64,000 nt of DNA from Prevotella sp. E13-27 (GCF_023217965.1 NZ_JALPSC010000001.1:1426001-1490000); one strand, 5' to 3'. Numbered from the stretch's first letter, positions 1 through 10,985 are shown. Numbers and translations are program-made. Notes: a model not told the origin generated them from the letters alone.

Positions 1-1
1 C

Positions 2-412
2 AATCCATCGTTCAAGAAGAGTAAGCAGGATGACCTCGACAACATGAAAACGGGCATCTTCGGATATAAGGGACGTGTCATCTACCGCTGCGGAAAGCCT
101 GTTAATAACTGGATAGAAGAACTGAGAGACCTGCCCAAGAACGAGTTCTTCAAGGAGATGGCCAGCCGTATGGATAAGGAGATTCATGCTGGCTATGAGC
201 CTATGTATCTCAATTATGTCGCTCTTGACATGCTGAACGGCAATCAGAACTATGCTGACAAGTATTCTGCCGAAGAGAAGAAAAGGTTCATGGACTATAT
301 TGAAAGCCAGCTCTCAAAGATTCAGCTTCCTAACAAGGATGAGGCTTTCCTTCGCGAACGTATCCTTACAATGTATGCTAATCCATTAAAGAATTATCTG
401 GCTGCACAATGA
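2..412 (+). CDS. C-terminal part of a probable lysophospholipid (1-acylglycerol-3-phosphate) acyltransferase, 5' end outside window
   Basis: The reading frame is already open at base 2 (residues NPSFKKSKQDDLDNMK lead into the first visible ATG at 44), so this is the 3' end of a longer gene. The visible 136 residues contain GIFGYKGRVIYRCGKPV, which resembles the C-terminal part of the Bacteroidales 1-acyl-sn-glycerol-3-phosphate acyltransferases of about 380 residues. Those enzymes acylate lysophosphatidate at the inner membrane. The catalytic HxxxxD box would lie upstream of the window and cannot be checked. The stop codon overlaps the next ATG (ATGA), so the two genes are translationally coupled. 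The family call rests on my memory of C-terminal similarity and is moderate. Confidence 0.5.
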   Translation, partial: NPSFKKSKQDDLDNMKTGIFGYKGRVIYRCGKPVNNWIEELRDLPKNEFFKEMASRMDKEIHAGYEPMYLNYVALDMLNGNQNYADKYSAEEKKRFMDYIESQLSKIQLPNKDEAFLRERILTMYANPLKNYLAAQ

Positions 413-1077
413 AGAAAGGTCTTTTGTTCTTACTACTGTCTATAGCTGTTGTGGCTTGCACCATTGAGACCTATGAGAAGGGCGATGGTGAAAATTCCTA
501 TCTGCAAGCTGACTTCGTTGATGCCCATGCCGACGCCAACCTGAAGATTGACTATGTGGATACCGATGGCGGTGAGCGCCTCAACATCTCAGTGCCTTTC
601 ACGAAGTCGTTTGTAAAGAAGGCTGAGTCTTCCTATCGTGGCATCCTCTATTATAATAAGAAAGGTGACAACGTGGCTGAGATGGTTAGCTTCGCTGAGG
701 TCGGCGTGGCAGGCATCACGCCTATTGACTCCTTGACTAAGAAAACGTCTATGAAGACCGACCCTCTAACGCTTGAAGGCTTGTGGGTTAGTAAGAACAA
801 ACGCTATCTTAACGCAACATTATATGTTAAGATTGGCTCTACCGATGATAATTCAGCCATGCATCGTCTCGCTGTAATCAGCGACACCCTTATGAGTCAT
901 ACCGATGGAAAGAAGACACTCCACCTGCGTCTTTATCACGATCAGGGTGGCATGCCTGAGTACTATTCCCAGCGTACCTATTTCAGTATCCCCATTCAAA
1001 AGTTAGGTGTTGACAGCATTCAGTTCACCATCAACACCTATAAAGGTCTTGTCACAAAGACATTGTCTCTAAAGTAA
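409..1077 (+). CDS. Putative NigD-like lipoprotein
   Basis: The 222-residue product has a lipoprotein signal peptide: a basic start, a hydrophobic core and a lipobox ending at Cys17 (VVAC). It is therefore probably anchored in the outer membrane or periplasm. The mature part is rich in beta-strand-like segments, with a central FTKSF region and a C-terminal LRLYHDQGGMPEYYSQRTY stretch. This layout recalls NigD-like lipoproteins of Bacteroidales, but I cannot confirm that family by eye. It overlaps the acyltransferase stop by ATGA and probably shares its transcript. The next gene is convergent. No catalytic residues are recognisable, and its function is unknown. Confidence 0.6.
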   Translation: MKKGLLFLLLSIAVVACTIETYEKGDGENSYLQADFVDAHADANLKIDYVDTDGGERLNISVPFTKSFVKKAESSYRGILYYNKKGDNVAEMVSFAEVGVAGITPIDSLTKKTSMKTDPLTLEGLWVSKNKRYLNATLYVKIGSTDDNSAMHRLAVISDTLMSHTDGKKTLHLRLYHDQGGMPEYYSQRTYFSIPIQKLGVDSIQFTINTYKGLVTKTLSLK

Positions 1078-1107
1078 TCTCACCTCTCACCTCTAACCTC
1101 TAACCTC

Positions 1108-1755
1108 TCATCTCTCAATATATCCTTGCTCTCTCAGTTCGTGAGCCATGTCGCAGAGCTCGTCATACCACTCCTGTCCGAAGCGTCTCACCAGTGGCCC
1201 CTCAAGGAACTTATATACAGGTAGCGACAGCTCACGTCCTTTCTTCACGGCATCTTTGCATACATCCCATCGGTGGTAGTTCAGTGCCACCGTGCCGTCG
1301 CTGAAGCGTTTCTCACGGATAGGGTAGAGGGCACAGCTTATGGGTTTGCAGAATCTAGATTTCCCTGCACGGAAAGCCTTCTCCAATGCACAGAGACAGC
1401 ATCCTTTTATCGGTTCGTGAGTGTTGAAGTCCTCAATGTCGTCGTAATAAGTGAACACACAGTCCTTGCCGTTCACTATGCTTGTTACTAGGTCACCCTC
1501 CTGGTCTGTGTATGCCACACCCTGCTTGTCTATCACGGCCTGAGCTGTTGCTGATAGGTCGCTCCATGTCTCGTCGAGCGCATCTTCTATTTCCTCGATT
1601 TCATCGAGCGTCACAGGTGCTCCTGCGTCGCCCTCTATGCAGCACTGTCCCTTACAGGCGCTGAGGTCGCAACAGAACATCTCCGTCAGTATGTCCGACG
1701 ATATAAGTATGTCTCCTATCTGAAGTATTGGCGGTATCTGTTTCTTATTATCCAT
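1108..1755 (-). CDS. DUF3109 family cysteine-rich protein
   Basis: The 215-residue protein has a dense N-terminal cysteine cluster (Cys28, 29, 34, 38, 39; CCDLSACKGQCC). A second set follows in GCCLCALEKAF and RFCKPISCALYP. This pattern and length match the conserved Bacteroidota DUF3109 family. The cysteine spacing suggests binding of a metal or iron-sulfur cluster, as in related YkgJ-type zinc/iron-chelating proteins, but the function is not established. It has no signal peptide, so it is probably cytoplasmic. It lies downstream of ung on the same strand, separated by a large inverted repeat (1801-1877) that may limit read-through. Confidence 0.8.
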   Translation of the reverse strand: MDNKKQIPPILQIGDILISSDILTEMFCCDLSACKGQCCIEGDAGAPVTLDEIEEIEDALDETWSDLSATAQAVIDKQGVAYTDQEGDLVTSIVNGKDCVFTYYDDIEDFNTHEPIKGCCLCALEKAFRAGKSRFCKPISCALYPIREKRFSDGTVALNYHRWDVCKDAVKKGRELSLPVYKFLEGPLVRRFGQEWYDELCDMAHELREQGYIER

Positions 1756-1800
1756 TCTATTTCATTCTACATATTATCTAATTCAACCTTCTCGTTTTTT

Positions 1801-1877
1801 AAAACCACGAATTTAGCGAATTAAACGAATTTTCTTTACAAAACAGCATTTTCGTTAAATTCGTATAATTCGTGGTT
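1801..1877. repeat. Imperfect inverted repeat between ung and the DUF3109 gene
   Basis: Arms 1801-1825 and 1853-1877 are nearly reverse complementary, beginning AAACCACGAATT and ending AATTCGTGGTTT, around a loop of about 27 bases. The arms also contain internal repeats of CGAATT. It could fold into a long hairpin in RNA from either strand. A terminator-like or dispersed repeat role is possible. Confidence 0.7.
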
Positions 1878-1892
1878 TCTTTCACCTCCAAC

Positions 1893-2561
1893 CTACCATT
1901 CTATAGGTTCTTCTCCTACGCTTTCGAGGTAGGCGTTTGCTTTCGAGAACTGATGTTGTCCGAACCATCCGCCGCGGTTTGCCGACAGTGGTGATGGGTG
2001 TACCGACTCCAGCACGAGGTTCCTCTGCCTGTCAATCATTGACGCCTTGCTTCTTGCGAAACCGCCCCATAGCATATATACTATATGTTCGCGCTCGCGT
2101 GCGAGAGCCTGTATGGCGGCATCGGTGAAGTACTGCCATCCCAGTGAAGCATGGCTGTTTGCCACATGGGCACGCACAGTCAGCGTGGCGTTGAGCAGCA
2201 GCACACCTTGTCTTGCCCATCGTGAGAGGTCTCCGTTCTGTGGCATAGGCGTGCCCAGATCGTCGCTTATCTCCTTGAAGATGTTCTGCAACGACGGTGG
2301 AAAGACTGTTCCTTCTTTTACTGAGAAACTCAGCCCGTGGGCTTGTCCTGGCTCATGATATGGGTCTTGTCCTATTATCACCACCTTCACTTTGTCAAAA
2401 GGACACAGGTTGAAGGCGTTAAAAATCTCTTTACCTGGCGGATAGCATGCCCCAGCCATATATTCCTGTCTCACTCGTTCTGTGAGTTGTGCGAAGTAAG
2501 GTTTTTCAAACTCACCGCTCAGTCTCTCCTTCCATGAAGGCTCTATCTGAATCTCTCTCAT
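1893..2561 (-). CDS. ung: Uracil-DNA glycosylase, family 1
   Basis: The enzyme removes uracil from DNA to start base-excision repair in the cytoplasm. The diagnostic water-activating motif GQDPYH is present with Asp66, followed by HGLSFSV, the LLLNATLTVR strand, and the C-terminal HPSPLSANRG loop with the catalytic His. At 222 residues the length is normal. I place the start at the ATG of MREIQIEP (2561). The longer frame uses TTG at 2582 and would begin inside the -7 box TACCTTTG (2580-2587, minus strand). It is flanked by the giant secreted-protein gene upstream on the same strand. Confidence 0.96.
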   Translation of the reverse strand: MREIQIEPSWKERLSGEFEKPYFAQLTERVRQEYMAGACYPPGKEIFNAFNLCPFDKVKVVIIGQDPYHEPGQAHGLSFSVKEGTVFPPSLQNIFKEISDDLGTPMPQNGDLSRWARQGVLLLNATLTVRAHVANSHASLGWQYFTDAAIQALAREREHIVYMLWGGFARSKASMIDRQRNLVLESVHPSPLSANRGGWFGQHQFSKANAYLESVGEEPIEW

Positions 2562-2579
2562 CGTTTCTCTTATTTTCTG

Positions 2580-2587
2580 CAAAGGTA
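2580..2587 (-). promoter_or_regulatory. -7 promoter element of ung
   Basis: TACCTTTG on the minus strand matches the Bacteroidota TAnnTTTG box and sits about 20 bases upstream of the ung ATG. This decides the start codon choice. Confidence 0.65.
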
Positions 2588-2643
2588 ACTACTATCTTCA
2601 AATTAGCGAAATAAAATCCCATAAAACACAAATGTTAAAGACT

Positions 2644-2690
2644 AAAAAGAGTCCCGCCGCATTGTTGCAGCAGGACTCCTTGTTTTTTTC
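2644..2690 (-). terminator. Terminator-like hairpin after the giant secreted-protein gene
   Basis: AGTCC (2650-2654) pairs with GGACT (2673-2677), with further GC/TGC pairing inside. On the minus strand it is followed by CTTTTTAG, and on the plus strand by a run of T. It may act in both directions and separates the giant gene from ung. Confidence 0.55.
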
Positions 2691-2716
2691 TAATCCATCT
2701 CCCCTCCCCTCGGGAG

Positions 2717-2754
2717 GGGTAGGGGGTGGGTCTTAGGGTAGGGGGTGGGTCTTA
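2717..2754. repeat. Exact 19-bp tandem duplication, G-rich, overlapping a stop codon
   Basis: GGGTAGGGGGTGGGTCTTA occurs twice in tandem (2717-2735 and 2736-2754). The second copy contains the stop codon of the giant minus-strand gene. A CCCCTCCCCTCGGGAGGGG inverted repeat lies just before it. Confidence 0.85.
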
Positions 2755-5700
2755 CTTAACTACCACCTTCTTGCCATTTACGATGTAGAGGCCACGCTGT
2801 GCCTTCTCCACCTTCTGACCATTCAGGTTGTAAACAGTGCCGTCGAGCTTGTTCTCGCTCTTCACGTTAGTGATACCAACGGTCTCACTGAGACGTGTGT
2901 ACTTAACGTTCTTGAACGACAGCCAGCTGATAGTGTTGTCAGCAGCTATGTTGAACTTGAACTTCAAGTCGTCACCTGCGAATACATCACCAACTGCGGT
3001 GAACTCCTTGGCGTATAATGGAGAAGTACCAATCTGGTCACCAGCGCAAACGTCAACAGCAGTTTCATCGTTAACGCTCATTGTGATGCCTGCAGGAGCC
3101 TCAGCACCGTTCTTCATGCGAACGCGTACCCAAGCCTTAACCTCGTAGTTACCTGCCTCAAGACCAGTCAATGTAGCGGTAATGGTGTTAGCAGCAAGGC
3201 TGTTGCCATCGCCAGTCCAATACTCGTAGAATGGAACCTTGAACTCTGAACCATCGTTGTCACCTTCAACAGACCAGGTGTTGATGTAAGGAGTTCCTTC
3301 AACATCTGAAGTGTAAGCAGAGAGCAGCAGAGTTGGCAGCAAACCTTCCAGACGTGAGCCATAGTTGAATGCAGCAGCATCAGCATCGCCCATTGTGCCT
3401 TCGTCATATCCCTTCTGTGCAGTTGCTATGCTCTCGTCGAATGTAGCCTTTGCAGCAGCAGTGTACATGTTAGTCTTTGCTACTTCCTCAGCAATGAAGT
3501 CAAGTACGCTCTTCATCTTGGCGTAAGCCTCTATGCTGGCCTTAGCAGCTGCGATAGCCTTCTGAGCAGCCTCGTAATTGTCGAGATTGATTTCCTGACG
3601 CAGAGTAGCGATAGCATTATCAGCAGCAGTCTTGATTTCTGCATTCATCTTGCCCTCAGGCATAGTAGCAGCGAGTCCGTTAACAGCAGCTTCGTCGATG
3701 GCAGCACCTACGTAAGCCACACGGCAATTCTTGAAGGCCATCCAGTTGAAGTTTGCTTCAGCCGATATCTTGATGCCGAAACGGAACACGCCGTCTTCGC
3801 CAACCTCAGCAGACATTGCGTAGTTGTCGTAGATACCCTTCATATTGTTATACTCAAAGCTCTTGCCTGTAGCAAACTCCTTCTCGCGATCCTGTGCGAA
3901 GAGTGATGCACCGGTAGGAGCATTACCTGATTCACTATAAGCGCGGATAAGAGCTGTGAATGAATAAATACCAGGATCAAGGCCAGGTAATGTGTAGTAG
4001 ATCTCACCTGTACCAAGTACGTTGTCACGATATACCCAGTTCTCGATGAACGGAGTGGTCATGTTTGAACCATCGCTGTTGCCTTCGCCAGACCATGTGT
4101 TGATATGGAATGTGTTCGTGTTCGTGCAAGTCCAGCCTTCAAGGCTATTGTCAGGAATGATGCCTGTCTCCAGAATCTTGTAGCTATTGATACTTGCTTT
4201 AGCGTTAGCGAGGGCTTCTTTGAGCGTATTCAGCTTTTCATCGTTAGCCTCAGCCTTATAAGCTTCGTATGCAGTTTCGAGTGCATTCTTGGTCTTCACC
4301 GACTGTTTAGCAGCCAGAGCTGCGTCTATTTCTGCATAGAAAGCAGCTGCCTTAACCTGCTCAATAGTACACTCTGTACCATAGTAGGTCAGAGAGATGT
4401 TGTCGATACCCATCCAGTTGGCAGTAGCAGTGGTCTGCTCCAGACCGAACTCCATGGTGTTGTTCTCAACCTTAGTGTAAACCTCATACATAGTGGGTTC
4501 ACCTGTGGTGAGGAACTCCTTGTCGTTGTTAGCATATACATACTGACTCTCGTTGGGGGTAGCCAGAGTGTTCACAAAGGCAGCGATGTTCAGTTTGTAG
4601 ATACCGTTGGGGATGCACTCAGCAATCTGATACATCTTGTTGGCCTTGGGGTCGGGATTCCAGTTCTCCCAGAATTTGCCTGTGAAGGCACCTGCCTGGT
4701 TGGTTGCAGTACCCCTGTTCTGGAATTCACCTGTAGAAGTCCAACCATTGGTGTCCTCATCGAATGTACCGTTTACTACGAATGGAGCAGCAACGGGATT
4801 CTCAAGGCTTGCACCAGCAACAAGAGCTTCGTTGGCAGCAATCTCATTGACCTTGGTGAATGCTTTCACTGCTGCAATCAGGTTGGTGATAGCAGTATTG
4901 ATAGCGCTGAAATCAGAATCCTCGGCAGCCAGTGCCAGCTCAGCAGCATTAATAGCTGTGTTCAGGTCTTCAACACCTTCTTTGCCTTCAGTAGGAATTG
5001 CCTTGACTTTTGTAACATAAGCTTTTGCAGCAGCAATCAGCTTAGCATACAGAGCCTTGGCAGTGGTAATCATAGTGATATAGTTGCCACCTCTCAGGAC
5101 TGCCTGTGCTTCAGTCACATCTTCCTCGAATCCATCGTAGTTCTGGGCATATCCGACTAATTGTGTCAAGATGTTAGTAGCAAGCGGTGTAGCAGCTTCT
5201 CTTACAGCTGTCATTGTAGCGATGATCTTCGATACATTGCCTTCATTGATAGCTACCAGAGCGCTGTCAACGAGTGCAGCAGTTCCTTCCTGACCATATT
5301 TCAGAGCATATGCGCGAAGGTTCTGTAAGTGAGCAGGAGCCACAGCCTTTGCAGCTACGATAATCTTCTGCATGGCAGCACCCAGCTCCTCTGGAGTAAT
5401 GCTTTCCTTAGCAAGTAATGTATCGGCTTCTGCATATGCTACATTCAGTGTGCTGTCATTGAGTCCCTCAGCGATGATGGCAAGTTTTGGTAGATAGTCC
5501 TTAGCAGCAGCAATCAGGTGATTGAAGAGTGCCTTGGCAACAGTAATCATGGTGACATAGTTGTCACTTTCCAGAGCTGCTTGTGCCTGAGCGGCCTGCT
5601 CTGTTAAGCCAAATGCCTTAACATATTCAATGATTCCGCCTAATACCTGCTTGGCAAGCGGTGTAGCTGCTTCTTTTACAGCTGCCATAGTAGCAATAAT

Positions 5701-8157
5701 CTTAGCAACATTGCCTTCATTGATAGCTACCAGAGCGCTATCCACGAGTGCAACAGCTTGTTCAGCACCGTATTTTACAGCATATCCTTTAAGGTTATTC
5801 AAGTGCTCAGGAGCCACGGCCTGTGCAACAACAATGATCTTCTGCATGGCAGCGGCAAGCTCCTGTGGGGTTACATCCTCTTTGGCAAGTGCAGCCTGAG
5901 CATCTGCGTATGCAGCATTCAAAGTACTGTCATTGAGGCCTCCAACGATAGCGCCAAGTCTTGGCAATACAGCTTCAAAGTAAGACTTTATTGCTGTTTC
6001 CAATGCTTGAGTAGCCTGGATTATTTGCTGGAGAGTGGCATCCTCATTTGTCAGAACAGCCTGGGCTGCTGCAATAGCTTCAGCAAGTCCCTCTGGATTA
6101 ATGTTGCTTGCAATAGCAATTGCTGTTTGCAGGGCTTCCTTAGCTGCAGCAATTGCTGCTGGGTCAACAGCACCCTCAACGAGTTCAACCTTCTTCAGTG
6201 TGAGGTTATTATAAACGAACTTCAATGAACCAGCCTCTGCGATAGCTGCGAGGTCTTCATTGTCAAGAGCGATGTCCAGCTTTGATTCGCCAACAGGAAT
6301 GTTTGCTGCTTCGTAGATTGGGTTCATACCAGCAAATACAGACAGATTGCCTGTAGCAATGATGCGAGCAGGACCGGCTGCGCGAGCAGGAGCTGCAACC
6401 ACCACTGTAGCGCGGATGGTATCATTGGCCTTTGCAAAATTGTTGAAGTAAGCAGCAGCTATCTCAGCGTTAGTGTTCTCGTTCTCATCGGTAGTGGTCT
6501 CACCATTCTCCCAGATTGTGCCGTAAGCAGGAGTGATAATTTCTTCCTTTTTTATAAGACTATAGCCATCAAAACCATAGAGATAGTCCATCTCATTAGC
6601 GGAAGGCTTGATAAGAGCAAACTCAGCATTGCCGTCGGCATCAATAGTGTAGGCGTGTTTAGTGCCGAAACTATACTTTTCAGCATAGGTGGCGTTCACG
6701 GCTTCGGCGGGGGCAAATGTTGCATCGACAACTACAATGTTACCAGCCTTGGTATCCTTGACAAGGATCCATGAGTTAGCCGTGTTGCTATTGATGTACC
6801 AGTTTCCACTGGCACGAAGACCCCATGCGCCGTTAGTTTGGAAGAGAATACTCTCGCTCCATGCAGCCCCGTCGAGCAGCAGGGTGGCGTATGTGCGTTC
6901 CGAGGCGGTGATGGTATCGCTGAAAGCGTTTGCCGACCATCCATTGGTTGCGGCAGCAGCGCTGAAGAGTGAGCTCGCGTTCTCTGGGAACAGAGCTACG
7001 GCGCGAGTAGCATCTGCAGATTTTGCGTAGCCATCAGCCTCAGCATAGGCAGTGATAGTGGCATCGGCAGCCACAGTCAGTTCCTTAGAGCCTGTGAATG
7101 AACCATTCTCCTCACCGTATGTGTAATAAATTGTAGCAGTAGGAGAGAGTAGCAGCTTGCTTTGGTCGGCAGAGATGGTAACGGTGCCGTTGGCATTGCG
7201 TACGATTACAGGAGCATTGAGTACAATCTCTACGCCAGCCTCAGCTGCAAAAGTCAAAACGTCAGACTCAGACGAGCCCTTAACAGCTTTGAAATAGACA
7301 TTGCCGCTTGTGCTGACGGTCACGCTGGCACCTTCAGTCCAGTTCTCGTTGTCGAGAGAATAGTAGAGTGTAGCACCCTCGGTGTCACAAGTAGCGGTGA
7401 TAGTGCGATTGATGCCATCCACCTTTGTGTAGGCTGCCATTGGGGTCTGGATGACCTCACCTGCCACATAGTAGGTCAGCGACAGCTCGTCAATGCCGAT
7501 GGCACCTCCGCAGCAAGGCTCGATAACCAAACCAGTGGGGTTGACATTCGTTTCCGACAGAACCATATCGGTCACGATGGCAGTGCCAGTGCTGGAGTTG
7601 GTGATGGTCAGCTTTACACCATCACTGCTACCAGTGACAACGATGTGATGCCAGTAGGCGGTTGTATTCATTTGGTCACCGGTATTGGCTGTGAAACGTT
7701 TGTTCTTGTCGCAGCCTGGCACGGGGAGTGTTGTTCCCGTGGCAGCACCTGCGACGCTCAGCGTAACAGTTGTGTTCCAGTTGGAATTACCGCTAAGGTC
7801 AAAGAGGTTCGTGTCGCCTGCCTTCAGCGTGGTATGGTCAGCCTTACTGTTACAGCCGCCAACGGCAGCCCATTCAAAAGATAGCGTCCATGTCTCTGCC
7901 GACAAGTCGGTGCTTCCCAATGAGATCGTTGAAGATGCTGGGTCGCCGTTGGTATTATTCCAGGCATTGAGGAACTTAGTGCTTGTAATGACCGATGTCC
8001 TCGTGTAGTCGAGAGAGACTCGGTTACCAGCGGTCACTTCAGGTGATGAGGCGTCGTCAAAGCTGTATTTCACTACAGTTTTGTCACCTGCCCAAGCACT
8101 TCCGCTCACCATGACCATAAGGGCCACGAGCATAGACTTTAGTAAGTTCTTTTTCAT
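2752..8157 (-). CDS. Giant secreted multidomain protein with T9SS-type tail
   Basis: The 1801-residue protein begins with a signal peptide (MKKNLL...GSAWA). Reading along: a LamG-like beta-sandwich (about 25-235); two short Ig/chitobiase-C-like domains (about 240-400); a beta-rich region (about 400-660); a long Ala-rich helical region with two clear copies of a unit of about 158 residues, each opening with GLNDSTLN (near 738 and 896); then three carbohydrate-binding-like beta-sandwiches (about 1119-1259, 1336-1481, 1622-1756) separated by FIVAR-like helical spacers. The C-terminus (VYNLNGQKV...GLYIVNGKKVVVK) is a T9SS-like sorting or anchoring tail common in Prevotella. I see no catalytic domain, so it is probably a surface adhesin or glycan-binding scaffold. 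Domain limits are estimates. Confidence 0.85.
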   Translation of the reverse strand: MKKNLLKSMLVALMVMVSGSAWAGDKTVVKYSFDDASSPEVTAGNRVSLDYTRTSVITSTKFLNAWNNTNGDPASSTISLGSTDLSAETWTLSFEWAAVGGCNSKADHTTLKAGDTNLFDLSGNSNWNTTVTLSVAGAATGTTLPVPGCDKNKRFTANTGDQMNTTAYWHHIVVTGSSDGVKLTITNSSTGTAIVTDMVLSETNVNPTGLVIEPCCGGAIGIDELSLTYYVAGEVIQTPMAAYTKVDGINRTITATCDTEGATLYYSLDNENWTEGASVTVSTSGNVYFKAVKGSSESDVLTFAAEAGVEIVLNAPVIVRNANGTVTISADQSKLLLSPTATIYYTYGEENGSFTGSKELTVAADATITAYAEADGYAKSADATRAVALFPENASSLFSAAAATNGWSANAFSDTITASERTYATLLLDGAAWSESILFQTNGAWGLRASGNWYINSNTANSWILVKDTKAGNIVVVDATFAPAEAVNATYAEKYSFGTKHAYTIDADGNAEFALIKPSANEMDYLYGFDGYSLIKKEEIITPAYGTIWENGETTTDENENTNAEIAAAYFNNFAKANDTIRATVVVAAPARAAGPARIIATGNLSVFAGMNPIYEAANIPVGESKLDIALDNEDLAAIAEAGSLKFVYNNLTLKKVELVEGAVDPAAIAAAKEALQTAIAIASNINPEGLAEAIAAAQAVLTNEDATLQQIIQATQALETAIKSYFEAVLPRLGAIVGGLNDSTLNAAYADAQAALAKEDVTPQELAAAMQKIIVVAQAVAPEHLNNLKGYAVKYGAEQAVALVDSALVAINEGNVAKIIATMAAVKEAATPLAKQVLGGIIEYVKAFGLTEQAAQAQAALESDNYVTMITVAKALFNHLIAAAKDYLPKLAIIAEGLNDSTLNVAYAEADTLLAKESITPEELGAAMQKIIVAAKAVAPAHLQNLRAYALKYGQEGTAALVDSALVAINEGNVSKIIATMTAVREAATPLATNILTQLVGYAQNYDGFEEDVTEAQAVLRGGNYITMITTAKALYAKLIAAAKAYVTKVKAIPTEGKEGVEDLNTAINAAELALAAEDSDFSAINTAITNLIAAVKAFTKVNEIAANEALVAGASLENPVAAPFVVNGTFDEDTNGWTSTGEFQNRGTATNQAGAFTGKFWENWNPDPKANKMYQIAECIPNGIYKLNIAAFVNTLATPNESQYVYANNDKEFLTTGEPTMYEVYTKVENNTMEFGLEQTTATANWMGIDNISLTYYGTECTIEQVKAAAFYAEIDAALAAKQSVKTKNALETAYEAYKAEANDEKLNTLKEALANAKASINSYKILETGIIPDNSLEGWTCTNTNTFHINTWSGEGNSDGSNMTTPFIENWVYRDNVLGTGEIYYTLPGLDPGIYSFTALIRAYSESGNAPTGASLFAQDREKEFATGKSFEYNNMKGIYDNYAMSAEVGEDGVFRFGIKISAEANFNWMAFKNCRVAYVGAAIDEAAVNGLAATMPEGKMNAEIKTAADNAIATLRQEINLDNYEAAQKAIAAAKASIEAYAKMKSVLDFIAEEVAKTNMYTAAAKATFDESIATAQKGYDEGTMGDADAAAFNYGSRLEGLLPTLLLSAYTSDVEGTPYINTWSVEGDNDGSEFKVPFYEYWTGDGNSLAANTITATLTGLEAGNYEVKAWVRVRMKNGAEAPAGITMSVNDETAVDVCAGDQIGTSPLYAKEFTAVGDVFAGDDLKFKFNIAADNTISWLSFKNVKYTRLSETVGITNVKSENKLDGTVYNLNGQKVEKAQRGLYIVNGKKVVVK

Positions 8158-8412
8158 TTGATTACTTTATTAGTAGTTGATTATTGCGCCTTCTGGTCCG
8201 TTAGCGCATGTTGTTTTGATTTTAGGGTTTTGGTGGTTGTGCCTGTCTGCGGACCTCTTCAGCTTCCCAGTCTTAGTGGTGAAGTCAGACGTGACACTTC
8301 TTTGTACTGTTTAGTGCTTAGTTTTTTTAGATTACTTGTTTTAAAGAGTTTGTAAATAAGTTATTATTGTTTTAAGTTTTGCTATTTTATAATTAGGTGT
8401 ATATAGCAACTG

Positions 8413-8420
8413 CAAAAATA
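8413..8420 (-). promoter_or_regulatory. Possible -7 element of the giant gene
   Basis: TATTTTTG on the minus strand fits TAnnTTTG and would give a leader of about 250 bases. No closer match is seen between it and the ATG. Confidence 0.35.
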
Positions 8421-8550
8421 ATAAAAAAATTCGAACGACAATGAATATTAGCGCCTATTTATCATTTTTTTGCATTTATGCTGTGCTCTTGTTCTGTCTG
8501 TTTTGCATTGTGGCTTAGAATATCTTGTGTTCCTGTTCTTACAGTCTTGA

Positions 8551-8615
8551 TGACCAAACTCGTCGACTTTGGTCACCAAACTCGTCGACTTTGGTCACCA
8601 AACTCGTCGAGTTTG
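8551..8615. repeat. Three tandem 22-bp palindromic words
   Basis: Three adjacent copies of a word of the form ACCAAACTCGTCGACTTTGGT occur at a 22-bp period (from 8552, 8572 and 8594). The last copy contains the odd palindrome AAACTCG-T-CGAGTTT. It lies in the 1-kb gene-free stretch between the giant gene and the rRNA operon. Confidence 0.85.
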
Positions 8616-8704
8616 TAAAAATGTTTATTAAGAACACCATCAGAGTTCTTACTAAACGCTGCTGCCGTTCTGCCTAAACACTATTGCGAATCTTACTGGA
8701 TGAG

Positions 8705-8806
8705 GTTTAACTTTGCTCACAAAGAAGTTAAACATCTCTCTGAGTAAAGTTAAACTTCTCTCCGAGTAAAGTTAAACATCTCTCCCTGCAAAGTTAAACT
8801 TCTCGC
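8705..8806. repeat. Array of about five 22-bp words built on AGTTAAAC
   Basis: Successive units contain GTTTAACTT, AAGTTAAACATCTCTC, AGTTAAACTTCTCTCC, AGTTAAACATCTCTCC and AGTTAAACTTCTCGC, with a period near 22 bp. The first two form an inverted pair (GTTTAACTT/AAGTTAAAC). It lies about 100 bp upstream of the rRNA promoter. Confidence 0.85.
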
Positions 8807-8906
8807 TCGCGTGTATATAATATAATGTGTAAAAATCCCACATGCTTGACAAACATCAAGAGTGGGGTAAAAATTGCACTTTTTCTTTAATTTTTTCTTG
8901 AAAAGT

Positions 8907-8937
8907 TTTGGCGGTTTGGGAAAAAGTAGTACCTTTG
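8907..8937 (+). promoter_or_regulatory. rRNA operon promoter
   Basis: TTTG (8907-8910) lies 19 bases before TACCTTTG (8930-8937), the Bacteroidota -33/-7 arrangement. It is followed by a transcribed leader of about 290 bases before 16S. Confidence 0.75.
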
Positions 8938-9225
8938 CATCCGCTAACGAGGAAACAACCTCTGAAGCGCTGAAGAAAGAGTTCTTTGAAAGATTTACAT
9001 AGACAGTGAAGTAGTACAAGAAGCGCGGTGCTTTTATTATTTTATAGTATTAGCGCCGTGGGTAATATGAAGTCAGCCGTCAATGCTGTCCTTCGGGACG
9101 GTTTTTGAGAATGAGAAGCTTTACCAGAGATACTATTCGGATATGGCGTCCTTGAGTACAGAACAATCAGCATGGTTCGCTGCGTTTTTGCAGTGTCCTT
9201 GCTATTAAAGAAATAACTTTTACAG
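8938..9225 (+). other. rRNA operon leader with boxA-like element
   Basis: There is no gene here. GTTCTTTGAAAG (8981-8992) resembles a boxA antitermination signal, and a related ATCTTTGACAT recurs before 23S. CCGTCAATGCTGTCCTTCGGGACGG (about 9078-9102) can fold locally. Confidence 0.55.
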
Positions 9226-10753
<1,528 letters not shown>

Positions 10754-10911
10754 GGAGTGTGTGGACGAGACGCAAGTCAAGTCAACACGCTAATAAAGAG
10801 GACGCTGAATAGTTAGGTAAGCAAGGTTGATTGTCAACCCTTCAGCTTTCTTGTATACTTCTTCTGTTTATTTAGAGAATAAATGATCTGAGCATAGGTA
10901 TATCTTTGAAA

Positions 10912-10985
<74 letters not shown>

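Noticed and set aside
4105..5160. 351-residue open frame on the plus strand
   Set aside because: It is antisense to the Ala-rich helical part of the giant secreted protein. The composition is that of a mirrored GCA/GCT-rich gene, and there is no promoter or motif.
8551..8806. Possible CRISPR array
   Set aside because: The units are about 22 bp, directly adjacent without spacers, partly palindromic, and there are no cas genes nearby.
10754..10911. Second tRNA (tRNA-Ile) in the 16S-23S spacer
   Set aside because: No cloverleaf or GAT anticodon arm was found in this stretch.
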